Shown here: piece after piece, positions 33,436 to 41,332 of the stretch
How the letters are laid out: every line of letters begins with the position of its first letter
Position numbering within the stretch: the stretch's first letter is position 1
Assembly: GCF_900107795.1 (NCBI RefSeq)
Contig: NZ_FNRL01000040.1
Coordinates: forward strand, 1-41,338
Source: Chitinophaga terrae (ex Kim and Jung 2007)
GTDB taxonomy: Bacteria > Bacteroidota > Bacteroidia > Chitinophagales > Chitinophagaceae
DNA: 41,338 nucleotides
Direction of reading: 5' to 3'
The notes under the pieces: generated by a model
Seen by the model: the letters and a program-made list of their open reading frames with translations, nothing else
Told to the model about the DNA's origin: nothing
Databases searched by the model: none
Program-made: the position numbers and the translations under genes

Positions 33436-33563
33436 CAATGATTGCATGAATGATTCAATGATTGCATGAATGATTCAATGATTGCATGATTGCATGCATG
33501 CATGCATGCATGAATGAATGAATGAATGAATGAAGGAAGGAAGGAAGGAGGGAAGGAAGGAAG
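33436..33563 (+). repeat. Tetranucleotide-based simple-sequence tract upstream of tssK
   Basis: The 318-base gap between tssN and tssK holds two full 20-bp repeats of CAATGATTGCATGAATGATT plus a partial third, then five TGCA/CATG steps, six ATGA steps, and about eight AGGA-type steps to 33563. The tract ends 68 bases before the tssK ATG. Nothing else in the gap is recognisable except a spacer of ordinary composition at 33313-33435. Such tracts change length by slippage and could alter tssK-tssO-hcp expression. Confidence 0.9.
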
Positions 33564-33630
33564 TGGGGTAGTGGCTTCACCAGGAAGAGTGACCTTATTA
33601 TTGTAGACGCATGAATTAATCATTGAAACA

Positions 33631-34794
33631 ATGAACTCTATTTCTTTTTTTTCAACCAATTGGGTTGACGGAATGAAAATAAGAAAGCAGCATTTCATCG
33701 ATTCAGAAAACGCGCTTCTGGATCAGATACGGGATTCCAATACCCTGGATATGAACGGGTACAATTACGGATTATTAGCCATTCCTGGACCTGAAGCTCC
33801 GATAAGTTGCTGGTTGAATGCAGACAACCAGGGGGAGTGGAATATCAAGACCACGTATTGCAAGGCAATTACCCCTTCAGGCGCCAGGATTGAAATAAAT
33901 AACGGGATACTTCAACAATTGTCAGATGACCGGCTCTTTATTGAACTGAACCATAAACCAGAGGAAGTTATTCCCGGGGAGGTATATTTCATCATAATCG
34001 GCGTACAGCCATTTAATCGCCGGCCGGTAGGGAAACCCTTATTAGACGAAATTCCTCCCCGGTTTCCATATAGCATTCCAACTTATTACTTAACGGTAAT
34101 TCATGCCACAGCACTGAATGAGATCAGTGATTTCCAGGTACCGGTTGCAAGGATACAATTTAACAACGGGGCGCCGGCAATCAGCCAGGATTATATTCCG
34201 CCTTGCCGGACACTAAAGGCGCATCCAAGATTGGTAGCGATGTTTGAATACTTGCTGGCAATACTGTCTCAAGCTGAACTTCATCTTATTGGAATCATTC
34301 AGAAAATACATTTCAAACAGCAATACCACGAATTGGGAGAAGCTATTTTACAACTCTCTACACAATTGATTCATTACCTCAATACAAAACTGGGATTGTT
34401 TAAAAACCTGTTGCTTGATCAACCACCAGTTTATATGCTTGAAATAATAGCCGGGATGGCAAGGACATTTAAAAATGCCATTGATCAACGGGCATATTCT
34501 ACCCGGGAAGAATTGGTCGCTTATTTGTCGGAATGGAGCAGGATTAACGCAAAGGAGATGGAAACTATTTTGACCCAATGTGCGAACCTGCATTATCAAC
34601 ATACCGATATCCAAAATAGTGCGGCCCCGGCTATACGGTTTGCCGAATTTATCAGCAGGTTGTTTCAGAACCTCTGCCAGTTAGACTTTATAGGAAGAAA
34701 GCAGGAGGCGAATATTTTCGTGAAGGAAGAATCGCATGATGACGCAAGTTACCTGAGTAAACACAGGATACGTTCCCCGTTTTTTACCGATTAA
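33631..34794 (+). CDS. tssK: T6SS baseplate-membrane connector TssK
   Basis: A 387-residue TssK. The N-terminus (TNWVDGMKIRKQHFIDSENA) corresponds to the family's conserved W-x-x-G-x-x-x-x-x-Q-H-F signature, which forms the shoulder binding TssFG. The middle is beta-rich (PEEVIPGEVYFIIIGVQPF) and the C-terminal half is helical (HLIGIIQKIHFKQQYHELGE), ending in the membrane-complex-binding domain. It links the baseplate to the envelope complex. It is followed after 52 bases by tssO. Confidence 0.85.
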   Translation: MNSISFFSTNWVDGMKIRKQHFIDSENALLDQIRDSNTLDMNGYNYGLLAIPGPEAPISCWLNADNQGEWNIKTTYCKAITPSGARIEINNGILQQLSDDRLFIELNHKPEEVIPGEVYFIIIGVQPFNRRPVGKPLLDEIPPRFPYSIPTYYLTVIHATALNEISDFQVPVARIQFNNGAPAISQDYIPPCRTLKAHPRLVAMFEYLLAILSQAELHLIGIIQKIHFKQQYHELGEAILQLSTQLIHYLNTKLGLFKNLLLDQPPVYMLEIIAGMARTFKNAIDQRAYSTREELVAYLSEWSRINAKEMETILTQCANLHYQHTDIQNSAAPAIRFAEFISRLFQNLCQLDFIGRKQEANIFVKEESHDDASYLSKHRIRSPFFTD

Positions 34795-34846
34795 TAACGA
34801 TAAGTAATTAGGCTGGCATTGAGTTTCTAAACAATAAACCAACACT

Positions 34847-35368
34847 ATGCAACCACTTAATAAACGGGAACGGGTCGCCGCCTTTTTATGGTTCCTGCTA
34901 TTTTATGTTGTCACAACTACATTGATCATCGCAGCTGTTTTCCTGAACTACCAGGTCCCCGTTCAGGAGAACAAAGACCTTTTAAAGGAATTGCAGAAAT
35001 GGAGAAAGGACTTTGAGCAGCAGCAGGCCATACACCTTAAATTTAACAGCATAAAGGGAAACCTGGATATTGTTAATGCACCTGAACAGAATGCCGGATA
35101 TATAGATCAGGTAGTTACAGGCGCCTTAGTTGATATCCGGAATCATATCCCGAAAGAATCGAGCTATTTCAGTTTCTATGATAATATTATCCAGGTTTTC
35201 CTGTCGTTGCAGCAAAGCAAACAGCAGTTGAGGAACCTTTTGCGGGCCCAGGAAGAAATAATTTCGTTAAAGGAGAAATTACAACTTCTGAATGATCAGT
35301 TGGAAATAAAAAGCAGAGACCTGGATAATTGCAGGCAAATGCTTCTATTGCATAGCAGGAGTAATTAG
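34847..35368 (+). CDS. tssO: T6SS transmembrane protein TssO
   Basis: A 173-residue protein. A short basic N-terminus with NKRERVAAF precedes one membrane segment (about 12-33, FLWFLLFYVVTTTLIIAAVF) and a periplasmic, largely helical domain. A long coiled coil ends it (about 115-170, LLRAQEEIISLKEKLQLLND). This layout and the position beside tssK and hcp match TssO, one of the Bacteroidota-specific envelope proteins that stand in for TssJLM. A 433-base gap with a 25-bp tandem array separates it from hcp. Confidence 0.75.
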   Translation: MQPLNKRERVAAFLWFLLFYVVTTTLIIAAVFLNYQVPVQENKDLLKELQKWRKDFEQQQAIHLKFNSIKGNLDIVNAPEQNAGYIDQVVTGALVDIRNHIPKESSYFSFYDNIIQVFLSLQQSKQQLRNLLRAQEEIISLKEKLQLLNDQLEIKSRDLDNCRQMLLLHSRSN

Positions 35369-35457
35369 CTGGTACATGTTGAGATGAAAAATGGACGTTT
35401 TGATCAATATCTCGTTGCGGCTGCTGGAGCTATCGCAACCGCGGCTGTTGAGTTGTA

Positions 35458-35707
35458 TCGTTTGAAGAAAAGGCTCCAATCTGTAGCTGTTAGAAGAGCT
35501 CTAATCTGTTGCTAAAAGAAAAGTTCTAAGTTGTTGCTGAGGGAGAGGCTCTAGGTTGTTGCTGAGGGAGAGGCTCTAAGCTGTTGCTAAGAAGGAAGCT
35601 TTAAGCTGTTGCTAAGAGAGAAGCTCTAAGCTGTTGCTAAGAGAGAAGCTCCAATCTGTTCCTAAGAGAAAAGCTCTAAGTTGTTGCTGAGGGAGAGGCT
35701 TTAAGCT
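35458..35707 (+). repeat. Tandem array of ten 25-bp repeats between tssO and hcp
   Basis: Ten consecutive units of exactly 25 bases vary around GTTGCTAAGAGAGAAGCT plus CTAAGCT. Units 1-2 (35458-35507) are most diverged, units 3-10 closer. Each contains one or two AGCT palindromes and an AGAGCTCT-like core. Because 25 is not a multiple of three and stops occur in every frame, it is not coding. There are no unique spacers, so it is not CRISPR. The flanks (35369-35457 and 35708-35801) show nothing recognisable. Confidence 0.92.
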
Positions 35708-35801
35708 GTTGCAGGAACAAAATAAATTACCAGGGAATCGTAAAGATTATCCCAGGTATCGAGGTCCCACGATCATCTGTTAAACCCAAAAAATATACAT
35801 T

Positions 35802-36188
35802 ATGTCATTTAAAGCAAAGTTAGAGGTAAGCGGACAACAATATAATATCCAGCACGTTACCTATGAGCTATCCCAGGAAATTGATGCTACCGGCAGGCCC
35901 TCGGCAATTACAAGAGGAGGGCGGATCCGGATTACAGTGGAGTCGACAGGGCAAACGGAACTTTTCGAATGGATGGTTAACAACTTTGAAAGAAAGGATG
36001 GTACAATTACTTTCTTTAAAAGGGATAACGATTCCAAATTAAAAACTCTTGAATTCAAAGAAGGCTACCTCGTGAGGTTCCAGGAATCTTTCGATTATGA
36101 AAATGAATATCCCATGTTGATCTCGTTTACCATTTCCGCAAGAGAAATAGTAATGGGAAATGCTACGCACGTTAATGAATGGGTGTAA
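35802..36188 (+). CDS. hcp: T6SS tube protein Hcp (TssD)
   Basis: A 128-residue, all-beta protein matching Bacteroidota Hcp/TssD. It opens with SFKAKLEVSGQQYNIQHVTY and ends with a strand region ARE..VMGNATHVNEWV typical of the family (HVNEW). Hexameric rings stack into the tube that carries effectors and is expelled when the TssBC sheath contracts. It closes the tssG-N-K-O-hcp unit after the 25-bp array. A hairpin follows the stop. No vgrG or effector-immunity gene is next to it in the window; the DNA composition changes immediately after. Confidence 0.92.
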   Translation: MSFKAKLEVSGQQYNIQHVTYELSQEIDATGRPSAITRGGRIRITVESTGQTELFEWMVNNFERKDGTITFFKRDNDSKLKTLEFKEGYLVRFQESFDYENEYPMLISFTISAREIVMGNATHVNEWV

Positions 36189-36223
36189 TGCGGCAACCCT
36201 AATTTTACACTCCCCATATGATA

Positions 36224-36271
36224 AGGACTTCGGCCTTCAGCGCATTTACATCCACTGAAAGGCGAAGTCCT
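36224..36271 (+). terminator. Hairpin after hcp, likely terminator
   Basis: AGGACTTCGGCCTTCAG pairs with CTGAAAGGCGAAGTCCT (one imperfect step) around a 14-base loop. No clear T-run follows, so it may instead stabilise the hcp mRNA. The rest of the gap to 36465 shows nothing recognisable. Confidence 0.5.
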
Positions 36272-36465
36272 CTATCTCCATAGTATTTATATTTTAAAGT
36301 TTTCAGGAAAAAGCCCTATTAGTTGAATACAAGGCTCTTATGTGGATAATCAAAGATACAAGGTAACGATTTGGTAACGGTGCTTATTGCTTTGCTTTTC
36401 AACGTGTTTCCGTTAGCTCATAGCAAATATACGAATAATAGTAATTACTTAAACTTGATAAATCG

Positions 36466-36971
36466 TTATTCATCGACTTTCAATGTTATCTCACTAAATT
36501 TTGGTATTTCCGCTGTCTCTAAATATTGGCTGGTAATCTTATCAAGAAAAGATTCTGTCATTATATCTTCTTCCAAGAATTGCTCAATATGAGGATAAAC
36601 GGATAAAATATTTTCATCACTTATCTTTAGTCGATGGCGAATGTTTTTGAAAAATTTTATTTCCGAATATTCAACTTGCTCGTCTGCGTAAATTGTCTGA
36701 ATAGCAAAGTCAATTAAAATAAGTTCCTCGTCTTCGGTTAGGTTAGCATTGTTTAATAAGTCGAAGTAATTTTTGATGAATTGTTTTCCGTCTATATTAA
36801 TTCTGTTTACCAATTTGTTTATCTCATCTTGAAAATCAAAATCTTTAAACAAGTCCAATTTTTGACATAAAGATTGTAGCGTTGCAATTCTCTTTTGTCA
36901 ATATTTCCGTCTGAAGCCATACAGCAAAAAGCTGTTTTCAATAATAGCTTATCAAATGTTATTATGTCCAT
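36466..36971 (-). CDS. TerB-like (tellurite-resistance fold) protein, interrupted by a one-base frameshift
   Basis: Reading from ATG at 36971 gives DKLLLKTAFCCMASDGNIDK, then the frame is lost at about 36888. One more A in GAGAATTG would restore EIATLQSLCQKL and run straight into the downstream frame DLFKDFDFQDEINKLVNRIN, to the stop at 36466. The joined 168-residue protein has the TerB pattern: helices with an acidic MASDGNIDKRE segment and a second copy TIYADEQVEYSEIKFFKNIR. TerB domains are found in stress and conflict systems. It begins 12 bases after the kinase-AAA+ gene. The frameshift may be a true mutation or a sequencing error; an internal ATG at 36858 would give 130 residues. Confidence 0.65.
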
Positions 36972-36983
36972 ACTTTTTGATTT

Positions 36984-38789
36984 TTAAGTTTTAAATCCTA
37001 TTCTTGGTCTTTCGCCTTTGTTTTCGGTATTTTCTCCGTCCATTTTTGCTTTTATCACTTCGTATTTTTTTAATTCCTGCAAGGAAACAGATGCTTTTGT
37101 TTTCTTGATTACTTCTTCTAAAATCTTCATTGAAATTCTTTTTTTTGTTTTCAAAGCTAATCTTGATGCTTCATTAACTAATAATTCAATATCTGCCGAA
37201 ACATAATGCTCTGTCAGATTTGAAAGTTTCTCGTAATCCATTCCAAAATCCAACGGACGATTTTTCAAATACATTTCAAACATTGCTTTTCTTGCTTCAA
37301 AATCAGGTGGCGGTAAATAGAATTTTTTGTCCAACCTTCCTGCTCTCAAAATTGCAGGGTCAATCATATTCGGATAATTGGTTGCTCCAATAATGAAAAT
37401 TCCTTTTTCTCCTGTTCTGTCCATTTGTGCAAGCATTTCATTAACCGCACTTTTACTCATTTCGTGAACTTCCGAATCTCTGTTAGGTACTAACTCGTTG
37501 ATTTCGTCAATAAAAATAATAGTGGGTGCGTCTTTCTCTGCTTCTTGAAACATTTTTGCTATGTTTTCTTGTGTAGCATTCACGTATCTACTTTTTAAAG
37601 TAGATGGTGTGACCAACATAAAATTAAATCCGACTTCTTCTGCAAAATGTTTTGCAAAAAAAGTTTTACCACAACCTGGCGGACCATAAAGTAACATCCC
37701 GTTTGGAATGGTAACTCCGTATTTTGCATATTCTTGGGGATTGTGCAAAGCATCAATCACATCTAACTGTAATTGTTCTTTGAGTTCGTACATTCCTGCT
37801 ATGGCAGAAAACCCTTTGCCTTTTGCTTTCCTACTTTGAATTTTCTTTTCAGGTTTATCTTCTGATGTTACTTGCTGAACTCTGTCAATATCTTCAATCG
37901 CTATTTCCCCATTTAAAGCCTGAATAAATTCACTGACATTTTGAAAGCGATTTTCTACATCTTGATTCAATGCTTTCTTCAAAATAAGATTTACATTTTC
38001 AGAATAGCCGATTATTTCATTTGTCAGTTTTGGAAAAGACAAAGACTTTTTCCGTTCATCAATAAGTAATTCTTCTGTTTTATTTCTATCGGATTGAAAT
38101 TTTGAAATATCTTTAAACCAAGGCGGTAAACCAAAAAGCATTTGATACATTACAGCTCCAACAGAATAAATATCGCTTTGTGGCGAATACAAACTGTTTA
38201 AACATTCCGAAGCAACATAGTTTAAGTTTAGATTTTCTTTGTTGTATGCTTTTGTTGACTGATGAAATGACCTTGCATAACCAAAATCAATAATTTTGGC
38301 TTTCGGAATATCTTCTGACAAATCCAACATTATATTTTGGGGTGTGATTTCGTTGTGAATAATAGGTTCGGGTAATTTGTGCAAATAATTTAAACCTTTC
38401 AAAACGTCTGTAATAATTTGTTGAATATCGTAATAATTGGTAAAAGCTTCTCGGCTTATTCTTTCTGATAATGTTTCTCCTGCAATGAAGTTCAATACCA
38501 AAAAGATAAACTTTTTATTTTCAAAGATGAGCTCTCCACTGTCTTTGTACTCAATAATATTATCGTGTTGAATATTTTTCAAAAACTCAATCTCCAACAA
38601 ATTACTTTCACTATCAAAGGCTGAACGGTGTAATTTTGAATAATTGAATAGTTTCAGGAAATATAATTTTCCGTCTTTCCCTTTTACTCGATAGGTTTCG
38701 GCATTAGTTCCCTGTTTGATGAAAAGCATAATATTATACTTTTCATCAATAGAAAACCCTTTTGGTAATATGCCTTTGTATTTTGTCAT
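36984..38789 (-). CDS. Fused Ser/Thr protein kinase and AAA+ ATPase
   Basis: A 601-residue two-domain protein. The kinase domain (about 20-295) has the ATP-site Lys in LYFLKLF, a DFG motif (KIIDFGYARS) and an SDIYSVGAVMYQMLFG region. The catalytic loop reads HNEITPQN instead of HRDLKPxN, so the catalytic Asp is Glu. After a linker (about 300-330), an AAA+ domain of the Cdc48/FtsH type (about 335-520) has Walker A LLYGPPGCGKTFFAKHF, Walker B TIIFIDEINELVP and the second region of homology GATNYPNMIDPAILRAGRLD. There is no membrane segment or protease domain. It probably remodels proteins or complexes under control of a signal sensed by the kinase part. It overlaps the upstream membrane protein gene by 4 bases. 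Confidence 0.88.
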   Translation of the reverse strand: MTKYKGILPKGFSIDEKYNIMLFIKQGTNAETYRVKGKDGKLYFLKLFNYSKLHRSAFDSESNLLEIEFLKNIQHDNIIEYKDSGELIFENKKFIFLVLNFIAGETLSERISREAFTNYYDIQQIITDVLKGLNYLHKLPEPIIHNEITPQNIMLDLSEDIPKAKIIDFGYARSFHQSTKAYNKENLNLNYVASECLNSLYSPQSDIYSVGAVMYQMLFGLPPWFKDISKFQSDRNKTEELLIDERKKSLSFPKLTNEIIGYSENVNLILKKALNQDVENRFQNVSEFIQALNGEIAIEDIDRVQQVTSEDKPEKKIQSRKAKGKGFSAIAGMYELKEQLQLDVIDALHNPQEYAKYGVTIPNGMLLYGPPGCGKTFFAKHFAEEVGFNFMLVTPSTLKSRYVNATQENIAKMFQEAEKDAPTIIFIDEINELVPNRDSEVHEMSKSAVNEMLAQMDRTGEKGIFIIGATNYPNMIDPAILRAGRLDKKFYLPPPDFEARKAMFEMYLKNRPLDFGMDYEKLSNLTEHYVSADIELLVNEASRLALKTKKRISMKILEEVIKKTKASVSLQELKKYEVIKAKMDGENTENKGERPRIGFKT

Positions 38790-39073
38790 TTATTTTTTCC
38801 TTTTAAACTAATCATCAATCCAACCGCTACTATTACATCCAAAATATTCCATATTTCTCTCCCTAAAGCAATTTTGATAAACGGTTGAAATAATAAAGCT
38901 AAAGCACCGTAAATAATCATTTCGGTTTGCTGTCCCTCTTTGTTTGATTGATAAGCTAATAATGCAAAACCTATCAATGCACCGAAACGAACTAATTGGT
39001 AATAGCCATAGGGCATATCTAACAAGCACCCGATTAAAAGAACGGCTAATGCTATTTTTATTACTTTAATCAT
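38786..39073 (-). CDS. Small membrane protein (DUF6804-like)
   Basis: A 95-residue protein with about four short hydrophobic segments (VIKIALAVLLIGCLL, LVRFGALIGFALLAY, MIIYGALALLFQPFI, NILDVIVAVGLMISL). It resembles the small DUF6804 membrane family (a P-Y-G-Y-Y-Q-L-x-R motif after segment 1), but I know no function for it. It starts directly after the lipoprotein stop (no gap) and its end overlaps the kinase-AAA+ start by 4 bases, so it is firmly part of the operon. It may anchor or signal to the kinase protein. Confidence 0.7.
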   Translation of the reverse strand: MIKVIKIALAVLLIGCLLDMPYGYYQLVRFGALIGFALLAYQSNKEGQQTEMIIYGALALLFQPFIKIALGREIWNILDVIVAVGLMISLKGKNK

Positions 39074-39751
39074 CTATAAGGCTTCTTCGGGATTGCTTGG
39101 TCTGGTACTGAAATTTCCGTTTTGTTGCATAATCAGCTCATATTCCAATACATTATTGCTTAAATATTGTGGGTCATCTTTTCCAAAATCTTCATTAGCA
39201 ATAAACCCTCCTTTTAATTCTCCTCCTTTCATTTCCTTTTCGGGATTCCAACCTTTTCCGTAATAGAAAAAAGCCTGATATGTTCCATTTGGAAATGAGA
39301 AAGTATAACTATCGCCAGCCTGAATAAATGCGTGTCTTACAACCTTATCATTCTTCTTAATGGTGACCAAAACATCAGAGTTGCTTGTTCTGACCTTTAT
39401 TTGTGAGCATCCATAATCATTACAAGACGAATTTCCTCCATAGTATCTTGCGTAGGGAGTTGCTCCTGTGTTTAGCGAATTAGAGATATACCTATTGTAA
39501 TTCTCCTGTTCTATTCGTTCTTTTTCTAATTGGATTTCTCTTTCTATACGGTCTGCTTCTGCTTGTTTAGCCTGCTCAATTCTCACTTGCTCCAGACGGA
39601 TATTTTTAGCTCTTTCTTCTTCGGCACGCTGTTGTTCATACTCAATACGTTGTTGCTCTTCACGTGCTAATCGTTCTTTTTTAGCCTGTTCAGATTCACA
39701 AGAAGCTAACAGTAATACAGATACCAAAGTTGGAATGATAATTTTTCTCAT
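39074..39751 (-). CDS. Coiled-coil lipoprotein
   Basis: A 225-residue protein. The signal peptide ends in a lipobox, LLLASC (Cys about residue 18), followed by acidic ESEQ, which could act as a surface-export signal in Bacteroidota. A charged coiled coil (about 22-90) is rich in Glu, Arg and Gln, with runs such as EEQQRIEYEQQRAEEERAKN. A C-terminal beta-rich domain (about 110-225: QIKVRTSNSDVLVTIKKNDK, VVRHAFIQAGDSYTFSFPNG) follows. Its family is unknown to me. It lies 10 bases after the truncated Hsp70 gene and adjoins the small membrane protein. It could be the outer, sensing part of the operon's machinery. Confidence 0.75.
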   Translation of the reverse strand: MRKIIIPTLVSVLLLASCESEQAKKERLAREEQQRIEYEQQRAEEERAKNIRLEQVRIEQAKQAEADRIEREIQLEKERIEQENYNRYISNSLNTGATPYARYYGGNSSCNDYGCSQIKVRTSNSDVLVTIKKNDKVVRHAFIQAGDSYTFSFPNGTYQAFFYYGKGWNPEKEMKGGELKGGFIANEDFGKDDPQYLSNNVLEYELIMQQNGNFSTRPSNPEEAL

Positions 39752-39761
39752 AGCTTCAAGT

Positions 39762-40998
39762 TTAGCCTAATGTTTCTTTAGGTTTTTCGTTTTCAGGCAT
39801 CAAAGAAATCAGTTCAACAAGTATCTGTCGGATCCCCGAAGTTCTACCATTAGTAGCCATTTGTAATCCTTGATTTATTAGTTGGCGAGCTTTAGTTGCA
39901 TCTTTCCAATGGTAAGTTTCAAAGCTATCATTTAGATGGCGTAAAAATTGAACGTCCATAGCATTCCCTGTAACAGCATTACGAAGTTCAAAATCTAATT
40001 GCCCGATTTCTCTTGTAAGTTCTTTAGCATCTTTAGTATTTTTCTCTCTAAGGATATGTTCGATTTTTGTTCTGTACTCCTGAATATGGGCGTTTACACT
40101 TTCCATATTCAAATCTCCGTCATCACTATTGTTTCTGATTTTTTCAATTAAATCTTCCAACTCATAAAACGCATCTTTCAGGTCTTGTTCTACTTTAGGC
40201 CACTCTGTGGCTTTTTCTGCTCCGTCTAATTTCAGAAGTTCTTTACGTAATCCGTCGAGAATTTTCATTTTTCCGTCTGCACTTCCTTTTTCGTTTTCAA
40301 GTTGTTCCTCTAATGTTTCTAAATTTTGAGAAACATCATCAGCATTTACTCTTTGTGCTGTTCGTTTGGCTTTTGTTATTTCGTTTGTTAAAAAAGTTTC
40401 TTCGGGTGCTTCGGTGTTTTTGATTTCTACTTCCAATTCTTCAACGTGTTCAATAGTCGGAAATTCTGCACTAAATTTCATCAAAGATGAACCGTCAACT
40501 CTAATCGTAATATTTACAGGACTTCCTTTTGGTAAAACTTTTGGCAAGGTTTCTCCTGTGATAACAACTTCGTTTACAAAATTATTCAATAGCGGATTTG
40601 TTCCCTCTGCATTATAATCTCCTTGATATATTGGTATTCTTATAATGTCTGTTCGCATTCCTGCTCTTATATCGCTACGTGTATAGAGGTTATCAATAAC
40701 CCCCACAATTCCCTTTCCGATTTGCTTGTTTTTCTCCAAGCCTTTTGCTGGTTGGAATAAATCCTTTTGTTCGGTTTCAAACCATTTTCCAATACCAATA
40801 TGATAAGGCAGAACCTGCATTTTGTCCAAACCTCCAATTCCTTGTATAATTGTAAATTGGTTCGGTTGACAATCTAATTTGTTTCCTGTTTCATCATAAA
40901 CATTGATTTCAAAAGCATTTGATTTTCCCTCTATTAACAAAACGTCAAGAATTGTTGCTTTTTCTCCAATCAGCTTTTTACCACTGCTCCAAGCTCCG
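39762..40998 (-). pseudogene. Hsp70-family protein, N-terminal ATPase domain lost at an IS junction
   Basis: The remaining frame runs from the IS end at 40998 (HGAWSSGKKLIGEKATILDV onward) to 39762 without stops. The first 160 or so residues resemble the Hsp70 substrate-binding beta domain, offset by divergence (KMQVLPYHIGIGKWFETEQK, TDIIRIPIYQGDYNAEGTNP, GSPVNITIRVDGSSLMKFSA). The rest is a long helical, Glu/Lys-rich lid region. No nucleotide-binding domain remains and no native start codon is present; a TTG at 40940 is the only in-frame candidate I saw. The 5' part is expected beyond the IS. It heads the operon, so the operon promoter was probably removed too. Confidence 0.7.
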
Positions 40999-41065
40999 TG
41001 TAAGCTTCCCTTAAAAAAAGACTGTTAGAGAATAGAAAAATGATTGATAACTTTAACAGTGTATT

Positions 41066-41332
41066 ATGAAAGGTAAACGATTCAACCCGGAGCAGATCAG
41101 TAAGATTCTTAAGGAATTCGAGGCGGGTAAAAGTGTTCAGGAGATTACGCGCGAACACGGAGTTAGTCCGGCCTCATTTTACAAATGGCGGCAGCGATAC
41201 GGTGGCCTTGAGGGCAGCGAGCTGAAACGCGTAAAGGAACTGGAGGAAGAGAACCGCAAGCTTAAGCGGATGTACGCTGATCTTGCCCTTGATTTGGAGG
41301 CCGCAAAGGAGGTCATTGCAAAAAAGCTTTGA
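41066..41332 (+). CDS. IS3-family transposase OrfA
   Basis: An 88-residue protein with an N-terminal helix-turn-helix (FNPEQISKILKEFEAGKSVQ, EITREHGVSPASFYKWRQRY) followed by a leucine-zipper-type coiled coil (ELKRVKELEEENRKLKRMYA), as in OrfA of the IS407-like branch of IS3. It binds the IS ends. The DDE catalytic OrfB must follow outside the window and would be fused to it by -1 frameshifting at 41320-41326. The OrfA stop codon is at 41330-41332. Confidence 0.92.
   Translation: MKGKRFNPEQISKILKEFEAGKSVQEITREHGVSPASFYKWRQRYGGLEGSELKRVKELEEENRKLKRMYADLALDLEAAKEVIAKKL
41308..41326 (+). promoter_or_regulatory. Programmed -1 frameshift signal of the IS3 transposase
   Basis: The in-frame heptamer A_AAA_AAG lies at 41320-41326, two codons before the orfA stop. 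A Shine-Dalgarno-like GGAGGT at 41308-41313 sits six bases upstream, the spacing known to stimulate -1 slippage in IS3 and dnaX signals. The predicted product is an OrfAB fusion transposase. Confidence 0.8.

Noticed and set aside
35458..35707. CRISPR array
   Set aside because: The 25-bp repeats follow each other directly with no unique spacers, and no cas gene is in the window.
36272..36465. Attachment site or tRNA scar at the composition boundary after hcp
   Set aside because: Two GGTAACG words are present but there is no tRNA end, integrase or matching repeat at the other side.
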